In this document: positions 1-8,049 of the stretch, piece by piece
Layout: the number at the start of each line of letters is the position of its first letter
Position numbering within the stretch: position 1 is the stretch's first letter
Origin: JANNWF01 sp052390415
Lineage (GTDB): Bacteria; Pseudomonadota; Gammaproteobacteria; Xanthomonadales; Xanthomonadaceae
NCBI GenBank assembly: GCA_052390415.1
Contig: JBQTGY010000032.1
Location: 4,824-68,823 of the forward strand
Length of the DNA: 64,000 nt
Reading direction: 5' to 3'
Made by a program: the position numbers and the translations under genes
The notes under the pieces: generated by a model
Database searches by the model: none
The model's input: only the letters and a program-made list of their open reading frames with translations
Told to the model about the DNA's origin: nothing

Positions 1-142
1 GCCCGTTGTGGGCCCCTTTTTCGGCTTCGGTTTCTGCATGGTCGTCGTGACCGTGGCCGTGTTCTTCGGTGGCCTCTCGCGCGCCGCAGGCGGCCAGCGC
101 GAAGACGAGACCGAGAATCAGGAAAGGCTTGCTCAAGTTCAT
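1..142 (-). CDS. czcB: RND efflux periplasmic adaptor lipoprotein, CzcB-like (5' part only)
   Basis: Only the first 47 codons lie in the window; the gene runs off the left edge. The protein begins with a hydrophobic signal ending in a lipobox (LAAC, Cys19). A His/Asp/Glu-rich stretch (HGHGHDDH) follows, then the EKGAHNG segment that typically opens CzcB-family adaptors. Such adaptors join the inner-membrane RND pump to the outer-membrane channel for export of Co/Zn/Cd or similar cations. Its ATG overlaps the stop of the upstream TolC-family gene (ATGA), so the two are probably translationally coupled. A czcA-type pump gene would be expected beyond the edge. The substrate cannot be read from this fragment. 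Confidence 0.75.
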   Translation of the reverse strand, partial: MNLSKPFLILGLVFALAACGAREATEEHGHGHDDHAETEAEKGAHNG

Positions 143-1416
143 GGGGTGACTCCGTTGTCGGAGCCTGCGGCGACCGTGAAGGTCTGGCCGGTCAGGCGTT
201 GCAGTTCGATCAGGGCGCGATGGGCGGTCAGGGCGGCATCGAGGCGTTCGCGACGCGCCTCGATCATGTCGCCCTGTAGCTGGGTCCATTCGAGGTGGCT
301 GCTGGCACCGGCCCGGTAGCTGCGCTCGGCGGCTTCCGCAGCGCGTTGCAGGGCGGGCAGCACGTCGGTCTCGATGCGACGGGCTTGACCGATGGCGAGA
401 TCGAGCTGACCCCAGGCTTCGGCCAGCGTTGCCTGCAGGGCACGCCGTTGGCCCTCGCGCTCGAACGCGATGGCCGATATTTCGGCCTCGGCGGCGTGGA
501 TGCCGGGTTGGGCACGGTTCGCGCTGCCGAAGGGAATCGACACGCTGCCGACCAGCCCCCAATCCGAGCCGACCTGCAGGCGGCGCACGCCCACCTGCCA
601 ATCGATATCGGCCACCCGGGCGGTGCGCGCGAGTTGCAGCCGGGCCTCTCGCAGCCGGGCTTGGTGGGCGAACTGTTGCAGCTCCGGCGTGTCGGCCAGC
701 AGGCGAACCAGCACCTCGTAGTCGGGCAGCGACGGCAGCGCGCCGAGGTTGATCGGTGCGAGTTCGAAGTCGGTGGTGGTGCCGCCCCACAACACCGCGA
801 GGCGTCGCCGGGCATGGGTGGCAGCGCTGAGGTTGCGCGCCAGTTCGGCGGCCACGCGCAAGCGCCCAGCCTCGGCCGCCAGCGGGGCCGACGACTGCTC
901 GATACCCGCCTTGCGCCGCTCGGCGGCGGCTGCCACCAACTGTTCACGCTGGGCCAGGTCATCCCGCGTCACCGCTGCCAGCGCCGTGGCGGCCGTGGCA
1001 TCCAGATAGCGCCGAGCGACCTCGGCCAGCAGATCGAGCCGCTTGGCTTCGCGCAGCAGCTCAACGCCTTGCAGACGCTCGCTTGCGACGGCAAATCGGG
1101 CATCCCGCTTGTCGCCGCGTTCGATGACCGAGGCGAGCGACAGGGTGAGTTCGGCACTCTGAAAATTCGATTCGCCGCCGGTGCCCAGCAGATTTTCGGC
1201 GTCGACCGCCATGCGCAGAGGCGCTGCCTGGCGGGCCAGGTCGGCCTCGGCGCGCCGCGCGACTTCGGTGAAGCGATAGGCCTCAAGATCAGGATGGGTC
1301 TCGATCACGCGACGAAAGGCGTCATCGAGGGAAACGGGTTCAGCAGCGCCAGCAGGTGCGGATGCGCACACGCACAGCACCGCTGCGGCCAAGGCCGCGC
1401 GGATGGGGCAAATCAT
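139..1416 (-). CDS. czcC: TolC-family outer membrane channel, CzcC-like
   Basis: 425 residues with an N-terminal signal peptide (cleavage near ASAPAGAAEP). Long Ala/Arg/Glu-rich helices form two repeats, as in outer membrane efflux proteins. The start EPVSLDDAFRRVIETHPDL is the usual opening of a CzcC-type channel. It would form the outer-membrane duct of a tripartite RND cation pump. It is followed without a gap by the CzcB-like adaptor, the standard czcC-B order. There is no N-terminal Cys after the signal, so unlike the TolC protein at 2446 it is not a lipoprotein. The family is clear; the metal is inferred from the adaptor's His-rich start. Confidence 0.85.
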   Translation of the reverse strand: MICPIRAALAAAVLCVCASAPAGAAEPVSLDDAFRRVIETHPDLEAYRFTEVARRAEADLARQAAPLRMAVDAENLLGTGGESNFQSAELTLSLASVIERGDKRDARFAVASERLQGVELLREAKRLDLLAEVARRYLDATAATALAAVTRDDLAQREQLVAAAAERRKAGIEQSSAPLAAEAGRLRVAAELARNLSAATHARRRLAVLWGGTTTDFELAPINLGALPSLPDYEVLVRLLADTPELQQFAHQARLREARLQLARTARVADIDWQVGVRRLQVGSDWGLVGSVSIPFGSANRAQPGIHAAEAEISAIAFEREGQRRALQATLAEAWGQLDLAIGQARRIETDVLPALQRAAEAAERSYRAGASSHLEWTQLQGDMIEARRERLDAALTAHRALIELQRLTGQTFTVAAGSDNGVTP

Positions 1417-1475
1417 GGAAACTCCGATGGGAAGGGGCGAGAGGATGGGCGGGCAAGGCAGCCCGCCGGCAGGTC

Positions 1476-1850
1476 TCAGGCTGTGATCGGAGGTCGCAGC
1501 ATCCGCGACGGCAACACGCTCTCGAAACGACGTTCTGCCGAGAGCGGCATCAGGGTGGCCGGGCGAATCGGCACAGTCAGCGCCACCGAGCTTGGCAAGG
1601 CGCTGACATGCGCGCAGCAGACCGTCGCGTGCATGAGGCCGTGCAAGAGCCCAGTGTCACCCGGAGCCTCGGGCGCGGTCGGGATTTCCGCGTGGTCCGC
1701 ATGCACTGTGTGGCCCGCCAGGTCCCCATGCGTCGTTGCATGCAACTCACCCAGCATCGACAACACCGGTTGCCAAACGAAGGTCAGCGCCAGCAGCGTG
1801 GCCCAGAGCCAAGTTCGTTTCGCGCAGCGGTGGCGGAGTCGGGACAACAT
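1476..1850 (-). CDS. small hypothetical exported or membrane-anchored protein of a metal locus
   Basis: 124 residues from the ATG at 1850. A longer frame reaches 1970, but its first 40 residues precede the only convincing signal segment, so the internal Met (MLSRLRHRC) was chosen. One hydrophobic segment (WLWATLLALTFVW, about residues 14-26) is followed by a His-containing stretch (HATTHGD, HTVHADHAE) and a CCAH motif near residue 78. It lies just upstream of czcC on the same strand and divergent from the copL-like gene. It resembles the short His/Cys-containing proteins (DUF2946-like) often found beside metal efflux genes, but the family assignment is weak. Function unknown; a periplasmic metal-binding role is a guess. 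Confidence 0.5.
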   Translation of the reverse strand: MLSRLRHRCAKRTWLWATLLALTFVWQPVLSMLGELHATTHGDLAGHTVHADHAEIPTAPEAPGDTGLLHGLMHATVCCAHVSALPSSVALTVPIRPATLMPLSAERRFESVLPSRMLRPPITA

Positions 1851-1936
1851 TTTCGGAAGGTTAGCACGCAGGTAGCCAGGTGCCGCGATTCGGTCGAGTT
1901 GAAACTTTTCCCGCTCCAGCGCAGTCTGTTGAGGCC

Positions 1937-2344
1937 ATGTCCCGCCCACTGCTCCATATCGTCCTCGCATTGACGCTGATCCTGAACGGGATCTCGGCGC
2001 CGTGGGCGATGGCGCGCATGGATCATGGTGATCACGGCGCCAGCGGCTCTCACGTGGCTCACGAAGCTGCAGAACCGTCGTCAGCGCCCGAATCGATGGC
2101 GCACCATGGTCATCACGACCATACGGGCGCAGCCGGCGACCAGGGTTCGATACCGGACCCCTTGGACGATGGCAATTGCTGCGACGGAACGTCCTGCCAG
2201 TGCGGCTGCGTGTTTCCTCCCGTGCTGGCGTTGCGCATGTTGGGCGTGACCGCGGCGCCTATCGGTGTGCCGGTCTTTGTTGCGGCCGAATCGCACCTCG
2301 TCCGCTACCACACCTCTCCACCACTCAGACCCCCGGCGGCCTGA
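1937..2344 (+). CDS. copL: CopL-family metal-binding regulatory protein
   Basis: 135 residues from the ATG at 1937, preceded by a weak GAGG. An upstream in-frame ATG at 1880 would put 19 non-hydrophobic residues before the signal sequence, so it was rejected. A signal peptide (LLHIVLALTLILNG) is followed by a His-rich section (MDHGDHG, AHHGHHDH) and a Cys cluster (NCCDGTSCQCGC). This composition and its place at the head of a copper operon match CopL of Xanthomonas, which is needed for copper-induced expression of the following cop genes. Here the next genes are a TolC lipoprotein and a multicopper oxidase. The assignment rests on composition and context, because the family is poorly conserved in sequence. 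Confidence 0.7.
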   Translation: MSRPLLHIVLALTLILNGISAPWAMARMDHGDHGASGSHVAHEAAEPSSAPESMAHHGHHDHTGAAGDQGSIPDPLDDGNCCDGTSCQCGCVFPPVLALRMLGVTAAPIGVPVFVAAESHLVRYHTSPPLRPPAA

Positions 2345-2360
2345 CGGCCTGACGATCGCC

Positions 2361-2388
2361 CGTACGGGCGCCGATCGGCGTCCGTACG
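2361..2388. repeat. 28-bp near-perfect palindrome between copL and the TolC gene
   Basis: CGTACGGGCGCCGA is followed directly by its near-exact inverse, 14 bp per arm with no loop; the only imperfection is one G/T pair. It lies 17 nt after the copL stop and 57 nt before the TolC start. It has no T-run after it, so it does not look like an ordinary terminator. It could be an operator, an attenuator or an mRNA processing hairpin separating copL from the structural genes. Confidence 0.5.
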
Positions 2389-2445
2389 CCCGTTGTCGCG
2401 GCCGCTGCGCGCACCCTGCCGGCGGCCGTCCGAGAGGATGAGTTC

Positions 2446-4152
2446 ATGCCATTGCCCTTACGTTCCGTCGCGGTTGCCGCGGCGGTGCTCGCGTTGGCGG
2501 GTTGTGCCAGCCTGCCCAGTGAGCGCGGGTACGCCGAAACCCGCGCGCTCATCGACGCACAGCGTCCACTGCCGGCCGACTGGTCGCCGCTCGATCGCGT
2601 CGCGACGCCCGATTTCCCCGCCACCCCCATGGGCGTCGACGACGCCGTGCGGCGGGCTTTCTTCCATAACCCACGCATTCGCGAGGCCTACGCGCGCCTG
2701 GGCATCGGCCGCGCCGAGCTCGAGGAGGCGCGCCGCCTCGCCAATCCGACCTTCGGCTTCGCCCGGCTCTCGCAGCAAGGTGGCGATGGAACCCAGATCA
2801 CCCGAAGCCTCTCCCTTGGCCTGACCGACCTTCTGCTGCTGTCCGCGCGCAAGCGCCTGGCCGAGGGCGAGCTTGATCGGCTGCAGAAGGCCGTTGCCGG
2901 CGAGCTGCTGGCGCTGGCCACCGAGGTCGAGGTCGCTTGGTACGAGGCAGTCGGTGCGGCACAGATCGCCGCCATGCGCGACCTGGTCGCCCAGGCGGCC
3001 GAGCGCTCAGCCGAACTCGCCCAGCGCTTCTTCGACGCCGGCAACATCAACCGGCTGCAGCTTGAGCAGGAGCACGCCGCGGCCACGCAGGCCCGTATCG
3101 AGGCGCTGGCGAGCGGCGCGGAGGCGCTTCGGTCGCGCAGCGCCCTCGGCGGATTGATCGGATTGCCGAGCGATGCGGACTGGCGTCTCCAAACACAGCT
3201 GCCAGCGCCGCTGGCGGTTGCGTTTTCGGCCGACACCCTGATTCCGTTGGCGCTGGAGGCACGGCTGGATCTCGCCGCCGCACAGCAGTCCGTGGCACTG
3301 CGCGAGGATGCGCTCGGCGTGACCCGACGTTGGCGCTGGTTCGGCACCATTGAGGTCGGCTACGAGCGCGAGCGGGAGTTCGATGGGGGCATCACGCGCG
3401 GCCCGTCCGTGGCCCTGGGTCTGCCACTGTTCAACCAAGGTCAAGGGGCGATTGCGCGCGCGCAGGCCGAGCTCCTGCAGGCGCGCGCCGACCTGGATGC
3501 GCAGGTGCTCGCCGTGCACAACGCCGCGCATCTGGGCATCGAGAAGCTGAAAGTGTCAGCGACCATCGCCGAGCGCTACCGGACCGAACTGGTGCCGCGA
3601 CGGGAAGCCATCGTGGCGCGTACCCAGGAACGGGTGAACTTCATGCTGGTGGGCGTCTTCGAACTACTCCTCGCCAAGCAGCAGGAGTACGACGCCTACC
3701 AGGCCTATCTGGAAGCGGTGCGCGACTACTGGACTGCTCGTGCGGAACTGCGCAGCGCGGTGGGTGGACGCTTGCCCGATGACGATCAGCCACTGCCGCC
3801 CACGGTCGGCGTGGAGGCGATCCTGCCGGCAGCATCCGCCTCCCCCATGGATCACGGCGCGCACGGCATGCCCTCGGAGTCCGAAGCGGATCCGCACGCC
3901 GGGCATCGCATGCCCGAGGCGCCGTCCGCGCGCGATGTCGACCCGCATGCGGAACATGACATGCCGAAGCCGAAATCCGCCCAAGAGAGCGATCCGCATG
4001 CTGGGCATGGATCGAACGCAGCGGAACCCGTCGATCCGCACGCCGGACATCGCAAGACAGGCCCCGAACGCGATCCTCCCGCCAAGGACGATACCGACGA
4101 CAGCGCTGACGCGCATTCCGATCACGATCACGACCACGGAGACCGGCCATGA
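2446..4152 (+). CDS. TolC-family outer membrane lipoprotein with His-rich metal-binding tail
   Basis: 568 residues. The lipobox LAGC (Cys19) marks an outer-membrane lipoprotein of the CusC/OprM kind, and the body is two outer-membrane-efflux repeats. From about residue 465 there is a tail unlike ordinary TolC proteins: MDHGAHGM, then four spaced DPHAGH or DPHAEH units, ending HSDHDHDHGD. The tail probably binds copper in the periplasm. The gene overlaps the multicopper oxidase (ATGA at 4149-4152), and no RND pump or adaptor follows, so its channel role here is unclear. TolC-like proteins paired with CopA-type oxidases are known in several Proteobacteria. A role passing Cu to the oxidase, or sequestering it, is inference. 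Confidence 0.8.
   Translation: MPLPLRSVAVAAAVLALAGCASLPSERGYAETRALIDAQRPLPADWSPLDRVATPDFPATPMGVDDAVRRAFFHNPRIREAYARLGIGRAELEEARRLANPTFGFARLSQQGGDGTQITRSLSLGLTDLLLLSARKRLAEGELDRLQKAVAGELLALATEVEVAWYEAVGAAQIAAMRDLVAQAAERSAELAQRFFDAGNINRLQLEQEHAAATQARIEALASGAEALRSRSALGGLIGLPSDADWRLQTQLPAPLAVAFSADTLIPLALEARLDLAAAQQSVALREDALGVTRRWRWFGTIEVGYEREREFDGGITRGPSVALGLPLFNQGQGAIARAQAELLQARADLDAQVLAVHNAAHLGIEKLKVSATIAERYRTELVPRREAIVARTQERVNFMLVGVFELLLAKQQEYDAYQAYLEAVRDYWTARAELRSAVGGRLPDDDQPLPPTVGVEAILPAASASPMDHGAHGMPSESEADPHAGHRMPEAPSARDVDPHAEHDMPKPKSAQESDPHAGHGSNAAEPVDPHAGHRKTGPERDPPAKDDTDDSADAHSDHDHDHGDRP
3889..4050 (+). repeat. DPHAGH-coding repeat in the TolC lipoprotein tail
   Basis: Four copies of an 18-nt unit coding DPHAGH (one is DPHAEH) occur at 17-residue intervals on average, starting at 3889 and ending at 4050. 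The same hexapeptide appears once in the cytochrome c encoded 2 kb downstream (GGDPHAGHDG). The sharing suggests a common metal-loading motif, or exchange of the segment within the operon. Confidence 0.7.
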
Positions 4153-5543
4153 ATCTTTCACGACGCAACTGGTTTACCTGGGCGGGCGCAGGGGCGCTGG
4201 CACCGCTGGCATTCTGGGGACGGCGCGCCTTGGCGCAAGACCATTCACAGCATCGACCACCGGAACCGTCCGACGCTCTGCCCAGGTCGACGTCGGCGAG
4301 CGGCTACACGCCGGTGCGCACCCTCAACGGCTGGACGCTGCCGCATCGAATGGTCGATGGCGTGAAGGAGTTTCATCTCGTCGCCGAGGAGATCGAGCAC
4401 GAGTTCGCGCCGGGATGCCGCGCCAAGTGCTGGGGCTACAACGGCACCACGCCGGGGCCGACCATCGAGGCGGTCGAGGGCGACCGCGTACGCATCTACG
4501 TGACCAACCGCTTGCCCGAGCACACAAGCGTGCATTGGCACGGCATCCTGCTGCCGAGTGGTATGGACGGCGTCGGCGGGCTGAGCCAGCCGCATATCCG
4601 GCCCGGGGAAACCTACGTCTACGAGTTCACCCTGCGCCAGCACGGTACCCACATGTACCACCCGCACGCCGACGAGATGGTGCAGATGGCGGTCGGCATG
4701 ATGGGCATGTTCATCATTCACCCCAAGGACGGTGAGCTCGAGCGTATCGACCGCGACTACGTCGTGTTGCTGCACAACTGGGCGTTGCACCCAGGCACCT
4801 ACCGCCCGGACCCCTCGGTGATGGTCGACTTCGACCTGTGGACGATGAACAGCAAGGTCTTCCCGGCAATCGAGCCCCTCGTTGCGCGAACCGGCGAGCG
4901 CGTGCGCGTGCGGATCGGCAACCTGTCGATGTGGAACCACCCGATCCACATGCACGGCGTGCAGTTTCACATCACCGGCTCGGACGGTGGCCGTTGGGCC
5001 AAGGGCCTGTGGCGACCCGAGACCACTGAGATCGTTGGCGTCGGCCAGACCCGCGATCTGGAATTCGTCGCCGTGCCCGGCGACTGGGCTTTCCACTGCC
5101 ACATGTCGCATCACACGATGAATGCGATGGGACACGAGATTCCGAACACGCTCGGCGTCGACCAGTCCGGCGTGGAAGCGGAGATCCGCAAGCTGCTGCC
5201 GGGCTATATGGCGATGGGACAAGGCGGCATGGCCGAGCACCAGGAGCACACGGATTCTGGCCACATGACCGGCCCCGAGAACACCCTGCCGATGATGATG
5301 GGCAAGGGGCCATTCGGAAATCTCGAGATGGGCGGCATGTTCACCGTTGTCAAGGTGCGTGACGACCTGGCTGCCGGCGATTTCCGTGATCCAGGCTGGT
5401 ACCCCAACCCCAAGGGCACGGTCGCCCATCGCATCAGCGCCGATCCTGATTTTGGGGCGCCCACGCGACGCGGTCCGCCGCCGGGCCCGCCGGCCGAGCT
5501 CAAAGCCAAACCGATGGACCACTCCACGATGAAGCACGGCTGA
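4149..5543 (+). CDS. copA: periplasmic multicopper oxidase (CopA-type)
   Basis: 464 residues. The Tat-like signal (SRRNWF, then a hydrophobic run ending at RRALAQ) fits an enzyme exported folded with its copper. Multicopper-oxidase ligands are present in order: HWHG (His129, His131), HGTHMYHPHAD, NHPIHMHG and HCHMSHHTM (His316-Cys317-His318, the type 1/trinuclear bridge). It probably oxidises Cu(I) to less toxic Cu(II) in the periplasm. It is shorter than classical PcoA/CopA (about 600 residues) and lacks their long Met-rich insert, although the C-terminal part is Met-rich (MGQGGMAEH, LPMMMGKG). It is coupled to the TolC gene by a 4-nt overlap and followed by cytochrome c after 10 nt. The same symbol is conventionally used for the unrelated ATPase at 38628. 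Confidence 0.9.
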   Translation: MNLSRRNWFTWAGAGALAPLAFWGRRALAQDHSQHRPPEPSDALPRSTSASGYTPVRTLNGWTLPHRMVDGVKEFHLVAEEIEHEFAPGCRAKCWGYNGTTPGPTIEAVEGDRVRIYVTNRLPEHTSVHWHGILLPSGMDGVGGLSQPHIRPGETYVYEFTLRQHGTHMYHPHADEMVQMAVGMMGMFIIHPKDGELERIDRDYVVLLHNWALHPGTYRPDPSVMVDFDLWTMNSKVFPAIEPLVARTGERVRVRIGNLSMWNHPIHMHGVQFHITGSDGGRWAKGLWRPETTEIVGVGQTRDLEFVAVPGDWAFHCHMSHHTMNAMGHEIPNTLGVDQSGVEAEIRKLLPGYMAMGQGGMAEHQEHTDSGHMTGPENTLPMMMGKGPFGNLEMGGMFTVVKVRDDLAAGDFRDPGWYPNPKGTVAHRISADPDFGAPTRRGPPPGPPAELKAKPMDHSTMKHG

Positions 5544-5553
5544 GGAGACCACC

Positions 5554-6213
5554 ATGAAACTGCTCAAGACACTGGTTGTTCTCGCGCTGCTCGGCATGGT
5601 GATGGCCGCTGCCGTCATCTGGAGCGGCGTCTACCACGTCGGCGCCGACGATCCGCATTGGTCTGCGACCTACCGTGTGCTGGAGGTCGCACGCCAGCGC
5701 TCGATCGCCGTCCGCGCGGCAGACATTGAGGTGCCCGACCTGTCCGACGCCGAACTGATCCGTAGCGGCGCCGGCAACTACAGCGCCATGTGCGTGACCT
5801 GCCATCTCAGCCCCGACGCGGCAGAAACCGAGCTCAGCATCGGCCTGTATCCGCGCCCGCCGCGCTGGGATGCGCTGGGCCAGACCGATCCTGCCGAGGC
5901 CTTCTGGGTGCTCAAGCACGGCATCAAGGCTTCAGGCATGCCGGCTTGGGGCAAGAGCATGGACGACCGCTACCTGTGGGGCATGGTCGCCTTCATGCAG
6001 CAGTTCCCGGGCATGACCGCAGCACAGTACAGCGCGCAGGTGTCAGCCAGCGACGGCCATAGCCACGGCGGCGGCGAGACCGATGTCGGCGGCGGCGATC
6101 CGCATGCAGGACACGACGGTGCAAATGCCGAGCGTTCGTCTTTCGAGCCCGTCGACGATCCGATGGCGACGCCCTCCCGCGAGGAGCACAGCGATGATGG
6201 CCACGACCACTGA
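5554..6213 (+). CDS. membrane-anchored c-type cytochrome with His-rich tail
   Basis: 219 residues. An uncleaved-looking N-terminal membrane anchor (LLKTLVVLALLGMVMAAAVIW) is followed by one haem-binding motif CVTCH (Cys80, Cys83, His84). The likely sixth ligand is Met in SGMPAWG about 50 residues later. The C-terminal 45 residues are low in complexity and rich in His, Gly and Asp (HSHGGG, DPHAGHDG, HSDDGHDH). It sits 10 nt after the multicopper oxidase, so it may carry electrons from Cu(I) oxidation to the respiratory chain. That is inference from context. Clearly a monohaem cytochrome c; the partner is unproven. Confidence 0.85.
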   Translation: MKLLKTLVVLALLGMVMAAAVIWSGVYHVGADDPHWSATYRVLEVARQRSIAVRAADIEVPDLSDAELIRSGAGNYSAMCVTCHLSPDAAETELSIGLYPRPPRWDALGQTDPAEAFWVLKHGIKASGMPAWGKSMDDRYLWGMVAFMQQFPGMTAAQYSAQVSASDGHSHGGGETDVGGGDPHAGHDGANAERSSFEPVDDPMATPSREEHSDDGHDH

Positions 6214-6261
6214 GTTACCCACCCACGAGGTCCTGCACCTCACCACACCCTGGAGAAACCT

Positions 6262-6780
6262 ATGAACCTTCGCATGACATCCCTCGCGCTTGCCCTGGCG
6301 CTGGCCAGCCCTCTCGCATTTGGCCACGGCAACGAGAAACACAAGCCCTCGCAGGTGGAAGCCGGACGTGAAACCGCAGGGGCCGAGCAGACCATCCCGC
6401 CCGAATCTGCCGACGCCGTGGCGGTGCTCGAACGCTTCTCCGCCGCCTTGAGCGCAGGCGACCTCACGGGCGTCGGCGCTGAGCTCGATCCCGCCGTGCT
6501 GATTCTCGAAAGCGGTGGCGCCGAGCGCAGCCGCGACGAGTACCTCGGCGGACATGCCAAACACGATGCCGAGTTCCTCAAGGCCGCCCATATCACCCTG
6601 AAGCGCCGGACCGCCCAGGCCTCGGGCGATCTGGTCTGGGTCGGCAGCGAGAGCGAAATCCACGCCAGCAAGGACGACAAGATGCTGATGATCTCCTCCA
6701 CTGAGACCGCGATCCTGCGCAAGACCGTGCAAGGCTGGAAGATCGTGCACCTGCACTGGTCGTCGAGGGCGCAGCGATGA
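6262..6780 (+). CDS. exported NTF2-like (SnoaL/DUF4440-type) protein
   Basis: 172 residues with a signal peptide (MTSLALALALASPLAFG). A cone-shaped NTF2-like domain follows: AVLERFSAALSAGDLTGV at its start and the closing strand GWKIVHLHWSSRAQR. Such domains have a pocket but no universal activity. It is preceded by a good ribosome site (TGGAG) and overlaps the DUF411 gene by ATGA. A second, related NTF2-like protein lies at 7411, with a similar ending (WKI, then HSSSRA). Both are likely periplasmic members of the copper operon. Function unknown. Confidence 0.75.
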   Translation: MNLRMTSLALALALASPLAFGHGNEKHKPSQVEAGRETAGAEQTIPPESADAVAVLERFSAALSAGDLTGVGAELDPAVLILESGGAERSRDEYLGGHAKHDAEFLKAAHITLKRRTAQASGDLVWVGSESEIHASKDDKMLMISSTETAILRKTVQGWKIVHLHWSSRAQR

Positions 6781-7316
6781 GCGGAGGGATCGAGAGAACC
6801 CGCATCGTGTGGGGCCTTGCGGCCCTGGCGGCTTTGGCGCTCTCCACCGCCTGCGCGCGCGAACCGGAAGCCGGCAGCGCAGCCACGACGACCACGCCCG
6901 ATGCGGCCGCACCGAGTGTGATCGTTGCCACGACTCCGCGCATGATCGTCCACAAGACGCCCACGTGTGGCTGCTGCGGCCTGTGGGTCGAGCACATGCA
7001 GCGCGCCGGCTTCGAGGTGGAAGTGCGTGATACCGATAACCTCCACCCGGTGAAAGCCAGGCTCGGCGTCCCGTACGGCAAGGGCTCCTGCCACACCGCC
7101 GAGGTCGATGGCTATCTGATCGAAGGGCACGTGCCGGCCGACGACATCCGCCGTCTGTTGGCCGAGCGGCCCAAGGCGCGCGGACTGGTCCTTCCGGGGA
7201 TGCCGCTCGGCTCGCCGGGCATGGAGACGCCGGATGGCCGCGTGCAACCCTACACAGTCGAACTGGTGGCTCAGGACGGCAGCACGTCCGCCTTCCGCCA
7301 GCACGGTTCGCCGTGA
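6777..7316 (+). CDS. DUF411 metal-binding lipoprotein
   Basis: 179 residues. An N-terminal hydrophobic segment ending in a likely lipobox (LSTAC) is followed by about 40 linker residues and a DUF411 domain. The domain's signature residues are visible: TPTCGCCGLWVEHM, GSCHTAEVDGYLIEGHVPA, and LVLPGMPLGSPGME. The CGCC and CHT elements are probable soft-metal ligands. DUF411 genes repeatedly sit in copper or silver resistance loci. It overlaps the preceding NTF2-like gene by 4 nt and is 94 nt before the second one. A periplasmic Cu(I)-binding or delivery role is likely but unproven. Confidence 0.85.
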   Translation: MSGGIERTRIVWGLAALAALALSTACAREPEAGSAATTTTPDAAAPSVIVATTPRMIVHKTPTCGCCGLWVEHMQRAGFEVEVRDTDNLHPVKARLGVPYGKGSCHTAEVDGYLIEGHVPADDIRRLLAERPKARGLVLPGMPLGSPGMETPDGRVQPYTVELVAQDGSTSAFRQHGSP

Positions 7317-7410
7317 CCCGGCTCGGCCTGCTTTCCGCCAGGCCGCAACCGCAGGTGCTGGCGCGGTCATCGCGCCAGCGCAACCTTGCCTCCAAACTTG
7401 GAGCAACACC

Positions 7411-7884
7411 ATGACACGCTCAATACTTGCGGCACTCTTGCTCAGCCTGCCCCTCCTCGGCCACGCCGCCACGCCGACGCCCGACCCGGACGAAGCGGCG
7501 GTGAAGGCGGTGCTTGCCAGCTACAAGTCGGCGCTGGAGCGCCGCGATCTGGCCGGCACTGAAACCCTGTTCGCCGACGACAACATCGTCGCCGAATCCG
7601 GCAAGCTGGAGGGCAGCTACCTCGACTATGTCGCCCACCACATCGGTCCCGAGCTGGGCCATTTCAAGCGCTTCGCGTTCTCCGACTACGCCGTCCGCGT
7701 CGAGCGCGTGGGCGATGTGGCCTGGGCCACGGAGACGTATCGCTATGTGATCGAACTGAAGGACCGCGCCGAGCCGATCGAGCGGCAAGGTCTCAGCACA
7801 ACGGTGCTGCAGCGCATCGATGGCGGGTGGAAGATCCGTTCGATGCACAGCTCGTCCCGAGCGCCGAAACCGCCGACGCCGTAG
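7411..7884 (+). CDS. second exported NTF2-like protein
   Basis: 157 residues from the ATG at 7411, with GGAG 7 nt upstream. The open frame extends back into the DUF411 gene, but only this Met is followed by a signal peptide (SILAALLLSLPLLGHA). An NTF2-like fold is indicated by AVKAVLASYKSALERRDLAGT and the terminal strand GGWKIRSMHSSSRA. It looks like a diverged tandem paralogue of the protein at 6262, the two flanking DUF411. Function unknown; probably part of the copper operon. Confidence 0.75.
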   Translation: MTRSILAALLLSLPLLGHAATPTPDPDEAAVKAVLASYKSALERRDLAGTETLFADDNIVAESGKLEGSYLDYVAHHIGPELGHFKRFAFSDYAVRVERVGDVAWATETYRYVIELKDRAEPIERQGLSTTVLQRIDGGWKIRSMHSSSRAPKPPTP

Positions 7885-8017
7885 ACAGTGCATGGATGCC
7901 TCGGCCAGGCCGTTTCAGCGCCCGGTGGTCATCCGAGCCCACGGTGGTGCGTGCAGTGAGCCAGAGCGGGCAGCGCAGCCGGTTCGTTCAAGCGCTTTCG
8001 CCGTGGCGATCCCACAG

Positions 8018-8033
8018 TGTGGGCGTGATCACA
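8018..8033. promoter_or_regulatory. CRP/Clp-like palindrome before the methyltransferase gene
   Basis: TGTGG-N6-TCACA matches the CRP consensus TGTGA-N6-TCACA with one mismatch. It overlaps a second palindrome, CCCACAGTGTGGG (8011-8023). It ends 16 nt before the ATG at 8050, so it would more likely block than activate transcription of that gene. Xanthomonads have a CRP homologue (Clp) with the same consensus. The match may be chance. Confidence 0.3.
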
Positions 8034-8049
8034 CTGAGAGGCACACACC

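Noticed and set aside
295..1875. 526-codon open frame on the plus strand
   Set aside because: Antisense to the well-supported czcC gene; its translation is Gly/Gln/Arg-rich with no domain, a typical artefact of GC-rich DNA.
8018..8033. Confident CRP/Clp regulation of the methyltransferase
   Set aside because: One mismatch and a position just before the start codon; kept only as a low-confidence site.
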